Below are positions 1-5,326 of a stretch of 5,326 nt of DNA, in pieces. Within the stretch, counting starts at the first letter, position 1; every line of letters starts with the position of its first letter. The notes beneath the pieces were generated by a model. The model saw only the letters and a list, made by a program, of their open reading frames with translations. It was not told the DNA's origin and searched no databases. A program made the translations under genes and the position numbers. Source of the DNA: an uncultured bacterium (GTDB taxonomy: Bacteria > Verrucomicrobiota > Kiritimatiellia > UBA8416 > CALETX01); NCBI GenBank assembly GCA_937920455.1, contig CALETX010000245.1:1-5326 (forward strand), read 5' to 3'.

Positions 1-519
1 ACAAGCGTGGATGTTGTGAGCGAGGATAGCGACCGTTTCAGGAAAATAGTTCCGCCTGCGCTGAAGTATGTGGACTACCTCATTCTGAACGAAATAGAAG
101 CCAGCCGCGTCGTGGGTAGAAATGCCAGAAGGGCCGATGACACTCTTGATCCGGACGAGTTAGTGCGCACGGTGGATGATCTTTTGGAGATGGGAGACAT
201 GGAGTTGACGGCGGTGCACATGCCGGAGGGCGTCTATGTTAGGGATCGGTCGGGCAGACGCTGGGCGCGCGGTTCGCTGGAGTTGCCGGAAGGATTCATA
301 AAAGGCAAGGTCGGTGCAGGCGATGCCTTCTGCGCCGGTATGCTGTACGGTCTGCACGAGGGATGGGACATCGAGAGGTGCATGCTCCTGGGCACGTGCT
401 GCGCTGCGGCAAGCCTCTCGCACGAAGGCGCCAGCGATGGCGTCGGCCCGCTCGAGAGCGTTCTTGATCTGGCAAAGACATTTCCATCAAGGAACCCTCC
501 AGTAGCGGTCGGAGGATGA
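1..519 (+). CDS. PfkB/ribokinase-family carbohydrate kinase, C-terminal part (5' end outside window)
   Basis: This is the C-terminal 172 residues of an ATP-dependent sugar kinase of the PfkB/ribokinase fold; the reading frame is open from base 1, so the true start lies upstream. The GTG at 7 is most likely an internal valine. Numbering from that GTG as residue 1, LILNEIEA at about 25-32 carries the family N-x-x-E motif (N28, E31) that helps position Mg/phosphate. GAGDAFCAG at 103-111 is the family signature, with D106 the expected catalytic base and the anion hole just before it. The residues before GAGD are G-K-V where most members have D-T-x, so the usual monovalent-cation site looks altered. 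The C-terminal AAASLSHEGASDGVGPLESV matches the usual last helix region of the fold. Substrate unknown: the N-terminal sugar-binding half is missing, and the family covers ribose, fructose, ketodeoxygluconate, adenosine and others. The stop is followed 3 bases later by a polyol dehydrogenase gene, which suggests shared sugar/polyol metabolism. Family call is firm; specificity is not known. Confidence 0.9.
   Translation, partial: TSVDVVSEDSDRFRKIVPPALKYVDYLILNEIEASRVVGRNARRADDTLDPDELVRTVDDLLEMGDMELTAVHMPEGVYVRDRSGRRWARGSLELPEGFIKGKVGAGDAFCAGMLYGLHEGWDIERCMLLGTCCAAASLSHEGASDGVGPLESVLDLAKTFPSRNPPVAVGG
511..515 (+). promoter_or_regulatory. Shine-Dalgarno site GGAGG for the dehydrogenase gene, inside the kinase 3' end
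   Basis: GGAGG lies 7 bases before the GTG at 523 and is formed by the last two glycine codons (GGA GGA) of the upstream kinase. It supports GTG 523 as the real start. It also implies translational coupling, since ribosomes finishing the kinase stop at 517-519 sit on this site. Confidence 0.8.
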
Positions 520-522
520 CAC

Positions 523-1746
523 GTGGCGGGACGGGTCTTTGTTGGATTCGGGTTCGGACCAATTCAGGCTGGACTTTTTCTCTTCGAGGCTGCGGCATCC
601 GGTGCATTTTCGAGGCTGGTTGTTGCCGAAATAGTTGACGATGTTGTCGAGTCGGTGAGACGCGCTGGCGGTTCCTACTGGATCAACATTGCAGGCAAGG
701 GGGGCATCGAGAGAAGGCGCGTTGTCGGTTTGGAAATCTACAATCCCTCGAAGGATGCGGACCGCGCCGCTCTTGTTCAGGCTGTGGCTGAATCATCGGA
801 AATGGCGACAGCGCTGCCCAGCGTTCGGGCTTACGGATGCGGAAAGTCGGGCGATCCGGTGGACATATTGAGCGAGGGACTGGCAAAGAAGCTTGTTGAT
901 TCCTCACTTCCGGCCGCCGTTCTTTACGCCGGAGAGAATCACAACCACGCCGCCGAAATACTTGAGGAGGCGTTGATGTCCAGGCGGGGGATCTACGGAG
1001 GCAAACGATTCCAGGCGCTGAATACCGTTATCGGCAAGATGAGCGGCGTTGTGACCGATCAGGGACAGATGGCCGAACAGGGGCTAGCTCCTGTAACGCC
1101 CCGCGCTTCACGAGCTTTTTTGGTTGAGGAGTTCAACAAAATCCTGATCAGTCGTATCACGATCGAAGGCTTTCGTCGCGGGATTACCGCCTTTGAGGAA
1201 AAGGCGGATCTTCTTCCGTTTGAGGAGGCCAAGCTTTACGGTCACAACGCTGTTCATGCTCTGATGGGATATCTCTTGAGATTGCGGGGGGCGGCCTACA
1301 TGTCTCAGGCTGCTGCTTTTCCAGACATTCTTGCCATGGCTCGTGAGGCTTTTATTGAAGAGTCTGGGGCGGCCTTGTGCGCGAAGCACGCCGGGCTTGA
1401 TCCTCTTTTCTCTAGAGGAGGATTCGCTGCGTACGCTGACGACTTGCTTGAAAGGATGCTCAACCCTCATCTCAGGGATAGCGTGGCGCGTGTTACGAGG
1501 GATCCGCGAAGGAAACTGGGATGGGATGACAGGCTGGTGGGGACGATGCGTCTCGCGCTTTCAAGGGGCGTTGAACCGAGGCGGTTTGCGCTCGGGGCGG
1601 CTGCAGCGTTGAAGGCGCTGGCGGCTGAGGAGATGCTTTCGGACGATGAGGCCATGGAATCATTGTGGGCTGGCGATGCGGTTGATTCCTGCGAGAAGAG
1701 ACGCGTGATAGATTTGATATCTGTCTCGCTTCGCGAGCTCAAGTAG
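523..1746 (+). CDS. Mannitol dehydrogenase-family NAD-dependent polyol (or polyol-phosphate) dehydrogenase
   Basis: A complete 407-residue member of the polyol-specific long-chain dehydrogenase family (mannitol-1-phosphate 5-dehydrogenase, mannitol 2-dehydrogenase, tagaturonate/fructuronate reductases). These interconvert a polyol or its phosphate with the ketose using NAD(P). Residues 4-40 form the first Rossmann unit: GFGPIQAG (10-17) aligns with GAGNIGRG of MtlD, and E36 at the end of strand 2 suggests NAD rather than NADP. GENHNHAAEIL (137-147) matches the family CENxxN region. The catalytic motif K-x4-N-x2-H is intact (K237, N242, H245). NPHLRDSVARVTRDPRRKLGWDDRL (314-338) closely matches the MtlD C-terminal NPxLxDxVxRVxRDPxRKLxxxDRL block. 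The usual VDRIxP segment reads IGKMSG (170-175), which marks a divergent subgroup. GTG 523 is chosen for its strong ribosome site; E. coli MtlD is slightly shorter (382). The gene sits 3 bases after the sugar kinase, so the two are probably co-transcribed and coupled. Family is confident. The mtlD symbol is withheld because the substrate and its phosphorylation state cannot be told. Confidence 0.88.
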   Translation: MAGRVFVGFGFGPIQAGLFLFEAAASGAFSRLVVAEIVDDVVESVRRAGGSYWINIAGKGGIERRRVVGLEIYNPSKDADRAALVQAVAESSEMATALPSVRAYGCGKSGDPVDILSEGLAKKLVDSSLPAAVLYAGENHNHAAEILEEALMSRRGIYGGKRFQALNTVIGKMSGVVTDQGQMAEQGLAPVTPRASRAFLVEEFNKILISRITIEGFRRGITAFEEKADLLPFEEAKLYGHNAVHALMGYLLRLRGAAYMSQAAAFPDILAMAREAFIEESGAALCAKHAGLDPLFSRGGFAAYADDLLERMLNPHLRDSVARVTRDPRRKLGWDDRLVGTMRLALSRGVEPRRFALGAAAALKALAAEEMLSDDEAMESLWAGDAVDSCEKRRVIDLISVSLRELK

Positions 1747-1975
1747 GTGCAAGTCGGATAATGCGCCGCTTTATCCCAGATTTTGCGGTTGAGATAACGC
1801 CACCGACAATGCGCGGAAAGCAATATGTTTGCTATCAGTGCATTAGAACGACAGTAGTCAAATGCATTGCAGTTGGATTTTCACTTTTTTGTGACGGGCT
1901 TGATTGTCTGAACCGCTCATTTGACAGTCAGTTATAAAGGTCTCTGTGGCCTGAAAGCAAAATCCGGGTTTATTT
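1747..1975. other. Convergent intergenic region without a recognised gene
   Basis: 229 bases between the 3' ends of the dehydrogenase gene (+) and folD (-), visibly richer in A/T than the coding DNA around it. No open frame with a ribosome site and no tRNA-like structure was seen. Structures present: a 6-bp hairpin GGATAA/TTATCC at 1756-1776, with TTTT only at 1781-1784, which is at best a weak terminator for the + block. A second + strand stem, TGATTGTC/GACAGTCA at 1901-1930, has 8 pairs including one G-U and a 14-base loop. A perfect 8-bp inverted repeat, GTCAAATG (1857-1864) and CATTTGAC (1918-1925), overlaps that stem. A TCAC/GTGA stem around TTTTTT lies at 1881-1894. None is a textbook intrinsic terminator on either strand. 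Confidence 0.6.
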
Positions 1976-2860
1976 TCATGAGGACGCAAAACGCCCGGCT
2001 GACTTTACCGTGTTGTAAAGAAGCATGGTAATGGTCATCGGTCCAACGCCTCCGGGCACAGGAGTGATCATGGCGGCTTTTTCCTTTACCGCCTCAAAAT
2101 CAACGTCTCCCACAAGCCTGTAGCCGGACTTCCTGGATGGGTCTGGTATTCGGTTTACACCCACGTCGATTACAACTGCGCCTTCCTTGACCATGTCGGC
2201 TGTGACGGTACGGGGTCTACCGGCGGCAACCACAAGAATATCGGCCTGTCTTGTGAAACGCGCCATGTCGCGTGTGCCGGTGTGACAGATGGTGACGGTT
2301 GCATTGGCGTTTTCATTCTTCTGTACGAGCATGGCCGCAAGAGGTTTGCCCACAATGTTGCTGCGACCAACGATTACGACATGGGCGCCGGAGGTTTTAA
2401 CGCCGCTTCGTGCCAGTATTTGGACGACTCCATGGGGGGTGCAGGGCAGAAAGCAATCCTCGCCGAGAAGCATTTTACCCACATTTACAGGGTGAAATCC
2501 GTCAACATCTTTCTCAGGCACCACAGCCCGTAGCACTTCCCTTTCCGGCAAGTGAGAAGGCATGGGAAGCTGAACGAGGATTCCGTGAATGCGGTTGTCA
2601 GCGTTCATGCGGCGCACGAGACCCAGGAGATCATCTAGGGATGTGTCGGCTGGGAGCCTGTTGTCGTCGGAAAAAATGCCGGCCTCTTCACAGGCCTTTT
2701 CCTTTGCTGTGACGTAGGATTTTGAAGCGGGATCGTCGCCAACCAGAATAACGCCCAGGCCCGGCGTTATTCCCCGTTGTTTCATGGCGGCGACTTGTTT
2801 GCGAATGTCGTCCCGCATTTCAGCTGCTATCTTTTGTCCGTCCAGGATTCTTGCGCTCAT
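1976..2860 (-). CDS. folD: Bifunctional methylene-THF dehydrogenase / methenyl-THF cyclohydrolase
   Basis: A 294-residue cytosolic FolD that interconverts 5,10-methylene-THF, 5,10-methenyl-THF and 10-formyl-THF using NAD(P). The catalytic set matches E. coli FolD with a one-residue offset: Y49 and K53 (Y-x3-K in SYVTAKEKA), Q97 in QLPMP (97-101), and D120 in [13 protein letters not shown] (117-129). The nucleotide-binding domain has [12 protein letters not shown] (164-175), and the C-terminal signature [10 protein letters not shown] is at 267-276. Length is normal for the family (E. coli is 288). The frame is open upstream to a GTG at 2896, but ATG 2860 is preferred: GGAGGAG stands about 8-10 bases before it, and [12 protein letters not shown] fits the usual FolD N-terminus. 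The 12 upstream residues (rich in Gly) would be the translated ribosome-binding region. It follows fhs after 36 bases on the same strand, so fhs-folD is almost certainly one transcript carrying consecutive C1 steps. Nothing is degraded or missing. Confidence 0.97.
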   Translation of the reverse strand: MSARILDGQKIAAEMRDDIRKQVAAMKQRGITPGLGVILVGDDPASKSYVTAKEKACEEAGIFSDDNRLPADTSLDDLLGLVRRMNADNRIHGILVQLPMPSHLPEREVLRAVVPEKDVDGFHPVNVGKMLLGEDCFLPCTPHGVVQILARSGVKTSGAHVVIVGRSNIVGKPLAAMLVQKNENANATVTICHTGTRDMARFTRQADILVVAAGRPRTVTADMVKEGAVVIDVGVNRIPDPSRKSGYRLVGDVDFEAVKEKAAMITPVPGGVGPMTITMLLYNTVKSAGRFASS

Positions 2861-2868
2861 GTTCTTTT

Positions 2869-2875
2869 CTCCTCC
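2869..2875 (-). promoter_or_regulatory. Shine-Dalgarno site GGAGGAG that sets the folD start
   Basis: Read on the - strand, GGAGGAG lies 8 bases before ATG 2860 (10 bases counted from its first GGAGG). Its strength decides in favour of ATG 2860 over the in-frame GTG at 2896, which would begin only 1 base from the fhs stop codon. Confidence 0.8.
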
Positions 2876-2896
2876 ACCGCCCGTTTCGACCTGCAC

Positions 2897-4669
2897 TCAG
2901 AACAGACCCTTTACCTTGCCGGTTTCAACATCAACATCAATGTTTCTGAAGGCAGGATTTGACGCCGTACCCGGCATAAGCTTGATGGCGCCGGCCACAG
3001 GCACGACAAAGCCAGCGCCTTTGTATACCAGGCAGTCGCTGACGGGGAGCTCCCAGTCGGTGGGCCTGCCTTTGCGATCTGGATCGTGTGAAAGGCTGAG
3101 ATGGGTCTTGACCATACAGGTGGCCATCTTGCGGGTCGAAGGATCAGTTTCAAATTCGCGTATCTTGCGCAAAGCAAGGTCAGAATAGGTGACTCCTTTT
3201 GCACCATAGACCTCGCGCGCGATGAGTTCGATGCGCTTCTGCAGCGGGGTATCGAGGTCATAGAGGAACTTGAAGTCGTTTGGTTTTGAGCAGGCGGCGA
3301 TGACAGCCTCGGCAAGTTCCCTTGCGCCTTCTCCACCTTTGAGCCAGTGCTGGGAGACGGCAGCGAATGCTCCAGCTTGTTCGGCCAGACGTTTTATGGT
3401 GGCAATTTCTTCTTTCGAGTCGGTGTGGAAACTGTTGATGCAGACCACAGGTTGGACGCCGCTTCGCTTGACTATGTTTATGTGGGCGATAAGGTTCTCA
3501 CAGCCCTTTTCCACCAAAGCGACATTTGGCTTCGTGTATTCCTCGGCCAGGGGGAGGCCTGGTTTCACGGCGGGGCCGCCGCCATGCATCTTGAGGGCGC
3601 GGACGGTTGTCACGACAACGACGGCATGCGGCTTGAGTCCGGAGAATCTGCATTTCAGATTCCAGAACTTCTCGTAGCCTATGTCTGCACCAAAGCCGCT
3701 TTCCGTCACATGATACTCGGCAAGTCTTGTGGCTATCATATCAGCAATAACCGAACTCTGGCCGATGGCGATGTTTGCGAACGGGCCGGCGTGGACCAGC
3801 ACCGGCTGGCCCTCTATGGTTTGAAGCAGGTTGGGGTGAATAGCCTCGGTAAGCCATGCCGTCATCGCCCCGTCCACCTCAAGATCTGCCGTGGTGATTT
3901 CCTTTCCGGTCCTGCTGTATGCCAGGACGATTTTCGACATGCGTTCGCGCAGGTCGCGTAGGCTCGAGCAGACGGCCAGAATGGCCATCACTTCGCTGGC
4001 CACGGATATCTGGAATCCAGATTCCATCGGACAGCCGTCCATCTTGCCGCCCTTCCCTATTGTGATGTTGCGCAGGGCCTGAGCGCAGAAATCAATTGCC
4101 CACTTGAATTGCACTCGGGATGGGTCAATATCGAGCCGTTTGAGGCCGGACCTGGCAAGCCGTTCATCGTCGTAGTTGGCCTCGTGCTGCATCCGAGCGG
4201 TGAGAGCCACCATCGCCAGGTTGTTGGCGTTTGTTACCGAGTCTATATCGCCGGTGAGGCGGATTGAGAAGGGGGTCAGAGGGATGCATTGCGCGAGGCC
4301 GCCGCCTGCCGCCGATCCCTTGATATTGAATGTTGGGCCGCCGCTCGGCTGACGTATGGCACCGAAGACTCTCTTGCCTAGTTTGCCCAGTCCCTCCACA
4401 AGCCCTATTGTGGTGGTGGTTTTCCCTTCGCCGAGCGGGGTTGGGGTTATGGCAGTCACGTCAACGTATCTGGCCGTTGGGGGGCCGCTCAGACGTGAGA
4501 GTATCCTTGCGTGATCCACCTTGGCGATATTTCGTCCCATGGGGATAAGTTCGTCTTCTTTTATTCCAGCCTCGGCCGCCAGGCGGGTTATTGGGATCAT
4601 GTGTTCTTCCGCTGCCTCGGCTATCTGCCAATCCTTCATGGTTGTAGGGTCGAGTTTCACGTTATTCAT
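2897..4669 (-). CDS. fhs: Formate-tetrahydrofolate ligase (10-formyl-THF synthetase), long variant
   Basis: A complete 590-residue cytosolic enzyme that makes 10-formyl-THF from formate, THF and ATP via formyl phosphate. Domain evidence in order: IAEAAEEHMIPITRLAAEAGI (16-36) is the usual N-terminal region. The P-loop TPTPLGEGKTT spans 75-85, with K83. The formyl-phosphate/cation loop is IRQPSGGPTFNIKGSAAGGG (105-124), with R106 matching Moorella R97. HAGPFANIAIG (293-303) and ESGFGADIGYEKF (323-335) correspond to family HGGPFANIAHG and EAGFGADLGAEKF. RALKMHGG (357-364) and the C-terminal PVAGAIKLMPGTA (557-569) also match. The protein is about 30 residues longer than the common 556-560 form. 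It has GDIDSVTNANNLAMVALTARMQHE where the common form has GDFHAITxAHNLLAA, typical of a long subfamily. Q107 replaces the Glu that binds a monovalent cation in Moorella (E98). ATG 4669 has a purine-rich ribosome site. The gene heads a pair with folD and supplies its substrate. Function is confident; the physiological direction (assimilation or acetogenesis) is not visible. Confidence 0.97.
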   Translation of the reverse strand: MNNVKLDPTTMKDWQIAEAAEEHMIPITRLAAEAGIKEDELIPMGRNIAKVDHARILSRLSGPPTARYVDVTAITPTPLGEGKTTTTIGLVEGLGKLGKRVFGAIRQPSGGPTFNIKGSAAGGGLAQCIPLTPFSIRLTGDIDSVTNANNLAMVALTARMQHEANYDDERLARSGLKRLDIDPSRVQFKWAIDFCAQALRNITIGKGGKMDGCPMESGFQISVASEVMAILAVCSSLRDLRERMSKIVLAYSRTGKEITTADLEVDGAMTAWLTEAIHPNLLQTIEGQPVLVHAGPFANIAIGQSSVIADMIATRLAEYHVTESGFGADIGYEKFWNLKCRFSGLKPHAVVVVTTVRALKMHGGGPAVKPGLPLAEEYTKPNVALVEKGCENLIAHINIVKRSGVQPVVCINSFHTDSKEEIATIKRLAEQAGAFAAVSQHWLKGGEGARELAEAVIAACSKPNDFKFLYDLDTPLQKRIELIAREVYGAKGVTYSDLALRKIREFETDPSTRKMATCMVKTHLSLSHDPDRKGRPTDWELPVSDCLVYKGAGFVVPVAGAIKLMPGTASNPAFRNIDVDVETGKVKGLF

Positions 4670-4844
4670 TTCCTTCCCCTTATGTCGGGCCCGATTGTCT
4701 TCTTCTCAACAATGAACACTCAATGCGTCATCCTCTATGCGCCTCAGGTTAACGCGCCCATCCGTCGGACGGCTCTGAACGTGTATCAAAAGCAGCGTTG
4801 CGGTTGCAAGCGTTGACAGCGGTTCTTGAGTGTCGCTGGGATTC
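4670..4844. other. Intergenic region upstream of fhs (probable leader/promoter region)
   Basis: 175 bases between the nucleoside kinase stop and the fhs start, long enough for its own promoter. No strong sigma-70 promoter is visible. The best - strand pairing is TTGCAA (4804-4809) and GATACA (4782-4787) with a 16-base spacer, a poor match. A 7-bp direct repeat AGCGTTG occurs at 4794-4800 and 4809-4815, flanking the palindrome TTGCAA. A 10-bp palindrome TCGGGCCCGA (4685-4694) sits just before the fhs ribosome site. A 5-bp stem CAGCG/CGCTG (4817-4838) lies 6 bases downstream of the kinase stop but has no following U tract, so it is not a convincing terminator. No tetrahydrofolate riboswitch structure was recognised. 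Confidence 0.5.
4671..4681 (-). promoter_or_regulatory. Ribosome-binding region of fhs (AAGGGGAAGGA)
   Basis: On the - strand this purine-rich stretch ends one base before ATG 4669. AAGGGG lies 6 bases from the start and is the better-placed core; the AAGGA next to the ATG is too close to act alone. It supports ATG 4669 rather than the in-frame ATG at codon 11. Confidence 0.6.
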
Positions 4845-5326
4845 TCAGTATCGCAGAATGCTGCCACCGATGTATTCACGAAGGATGGACTGATATGGCA
4901 CAAGGCGAGACGGCGCGGGTCTGAAGTTCAGGAGGAATTCCGACAGCCTGCGTGCCTCGGCATATTCAGCGCGCGTGGGTTTGACCTCCATGAGGAGCGG
5001 TTCGACGAGCGGCTTTAGAACGGCAAGCTCGTAATCCAAAGCTGAGTTGAATGTGGCGTCGGCTTCTCGTTGGTAAGGGAACACCCATCGTTTTTCGCCT
5101 CTTCGGACCGACGGCCATCGCTGCAGGGTATCCAGGGCTGAATATCCGCGGAACTGGGCATCACGAACCATTCGGCGCATCAGCCGGTTGTCTGTCGTTG
5201 AGATGCGGTTATGGGCGTCGAGGTTCAACTGCGTGAGCGCGCTGACGTATATTTTGAACGCTGCTTTGCGAGGTATTCCGGGAATGAGCCTTGGATTGAG
5301 TCCATGGATGCCTTCAATAATCAACA
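4845..5326 (-). CDS. Uridine/nucleoside kinase, C-terminal part (5' end outside window)
   Basis: The C-terminal ~160 residues of a P-loop nucleoside kinase of the uridine kinase/phosphoribulokinase family, which phosphorylates a nucleoside (usually uridine or cytidine) with ATP in the cytosol. The frame runs off the window at 5326, and the first complete codon (TTG, 5322-5324) is an internal leucine. Counting that leucine as residue 1, IIEGIHGLNP (2-11) is the strand and loop after the P-loop half. NRLMRRMVRDAQFRGYSALDTLQRWPSVRRGE (46-76) is the lid region rich in arginines. FPYQREADATFNSALDYEL (82-100) and the ending SILREYIGGS (146-155) match the long bacterial proteins in which TGS and threonyl-tRNA-synthetase-like domains precede the kinase domain. 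The P-loop and any N-terminal domains are outside the window, so the fusion is inferred from the C-terminal type. It ends 175 bases before fhs on the same strand. Co-transcription is possible but not shown, and there is no obvious pathway link beyond nucleotide supply. Confidence 0.88.
   Translation of the reverse strand, partial: LIIEGIHGLNPRLIPGIPRKAAFKIYVSALTQLNLDAHNRISTTDNRLMRRMVRDAQFRGYSALDTLQRWPSVRRGEKRWVFPYQREADATFNSALDYELAVLKPLVEPLLMEVKPTRAEYAEARRLSEFLLNFRPAPSRLVPYQSILREYIGGSILRY

Noticed and set aside
1756..1784. Intrinsic terminator after the dehydrogenase gene
   Set aside because: The GGATAA/TTATCC stem is only 6 bp and A/T-rich, and the short T run starts 5 bases after the stem; too weak to call.
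1467..1823. 118-residue - strand frame spanning the dehydrogenase 3' end into the convergent gap
   Set aside because: Mostly antisense to a conserved dehydrogenase C-terminus, and the protein shows no domain pattern.
2861..2896. Upstream GTG at 2896 as the folD start, giving 306 residues
   Set aside because: The extra residues encode the Gly-rich translation of the Shine-Dalgarno region, and ATG 2860 has the correctly spaced GGAGGAG.
3347..3961. 204-residue open frame on the + strand opposite fhs
   Set aside because: It lies wholly antisense to a well-supported fhs, has no recognisable family features, and is explained by codon bias of the real gene.
4670..4844. Tetrahydrofolate riboswitch controlling fhs-folD
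   Set aside because: No recognisable conserved THF-riboswitch junction or pseudoknot pairing was found by eye in the leader; a covariance-model search would settle it.
4813..4846. TTGACA on the + strand as a promoter -35 element
   Set aside because: No acceptable -10 hexamer lies 16-18 bases downstream, and it would point antisense into the nucleoside kinase gene.
4706..4903. 65-residue - strand frame crossing from the nucleoside kinase 3' end into the fhs leader
   Set aside because: It starts with TTG without a ribosome site, overlaps the kinase in another frame, and the kinase already ends naturally at SILREYIGGS plus four residues, so no frameshift is needed.

Overview
The window is compact bacterial DNA holding five protein-coding genes, two of them cut by the window edges. 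They form two converging blocks. The + strand block (1-1746) is the 3' part of a PfkB/ribokinase-family sugar kinase, followed after 3 bases by a complete gene for a mannitol-dehydrogenase-like polyol dehydrogenase. The - strand block (5326 down to 1976) is the 3' part of a long-type uridine/nucleoside kinase, then fhs (formate-tetrahydrofolate ligase), then folD (methylene-THF dehydrogenase/methenyl-THF cyclohydrolase). A 229-base gap (1747-1975) separates the converging ends, and a 175-base gap (4670-4844) separates the nucleoside kinase gene from fhs.

Function. Fhs and FolD make a continuous one-carbon route: formate + THF + ATP to 10-formyl-THF, then to 5,10-methenyl-THF and 5,10-methylene-THF (FolD is reversible). 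This supplies or drains C1 units for purines, formyl-Met, glycine/serine and thymidylate. In acetogens or formate-fixing organisms it is also the methyl branch of the Wood-Ljungdahl or reductive glycine pathway. No CO dehydrogenase/acetyl-CoA synthase, formate dehydrogenase, glycine-cleavage or methylene-THF reductase gene lies in the window, so assimilatory or dissimilatory use cannot be decided. The + strand pair looks like a small translationally coupled sugar/polyol module (one oxidoreductase, one kinase) whose substrate cannot be read from sequence.

Organism. Shine-Dalgarno sites are strong (GGAGG type), start codons include GTG, and coding DNA is moderately GC-rich by eye. Fhs is the longer (590-residue) variant with RQPSGGPTFN in place of the common REPSLGP-type loop. 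The dehydrogenase belongs to a divergent mannitol-dehydrogenase subgroup. From memory of these families, this combination fits an anaerobic or deep-branching Gram-negative lineage (Planctomycetes/Verrucomicrobia/Lentisphaerae-like or deltaproteobacterial). That is an inference, and no taxon is assigned.

No mobile element, CRISPR array, tRNA, rRNA or recognisable riboswitch was seen. The window is mostly ordinary metabolism. The points most worth a second look are the uncharacterised kinase/dehydrogenase pair and the altered cation-site residues in both the PfkB kinase and Fhs.
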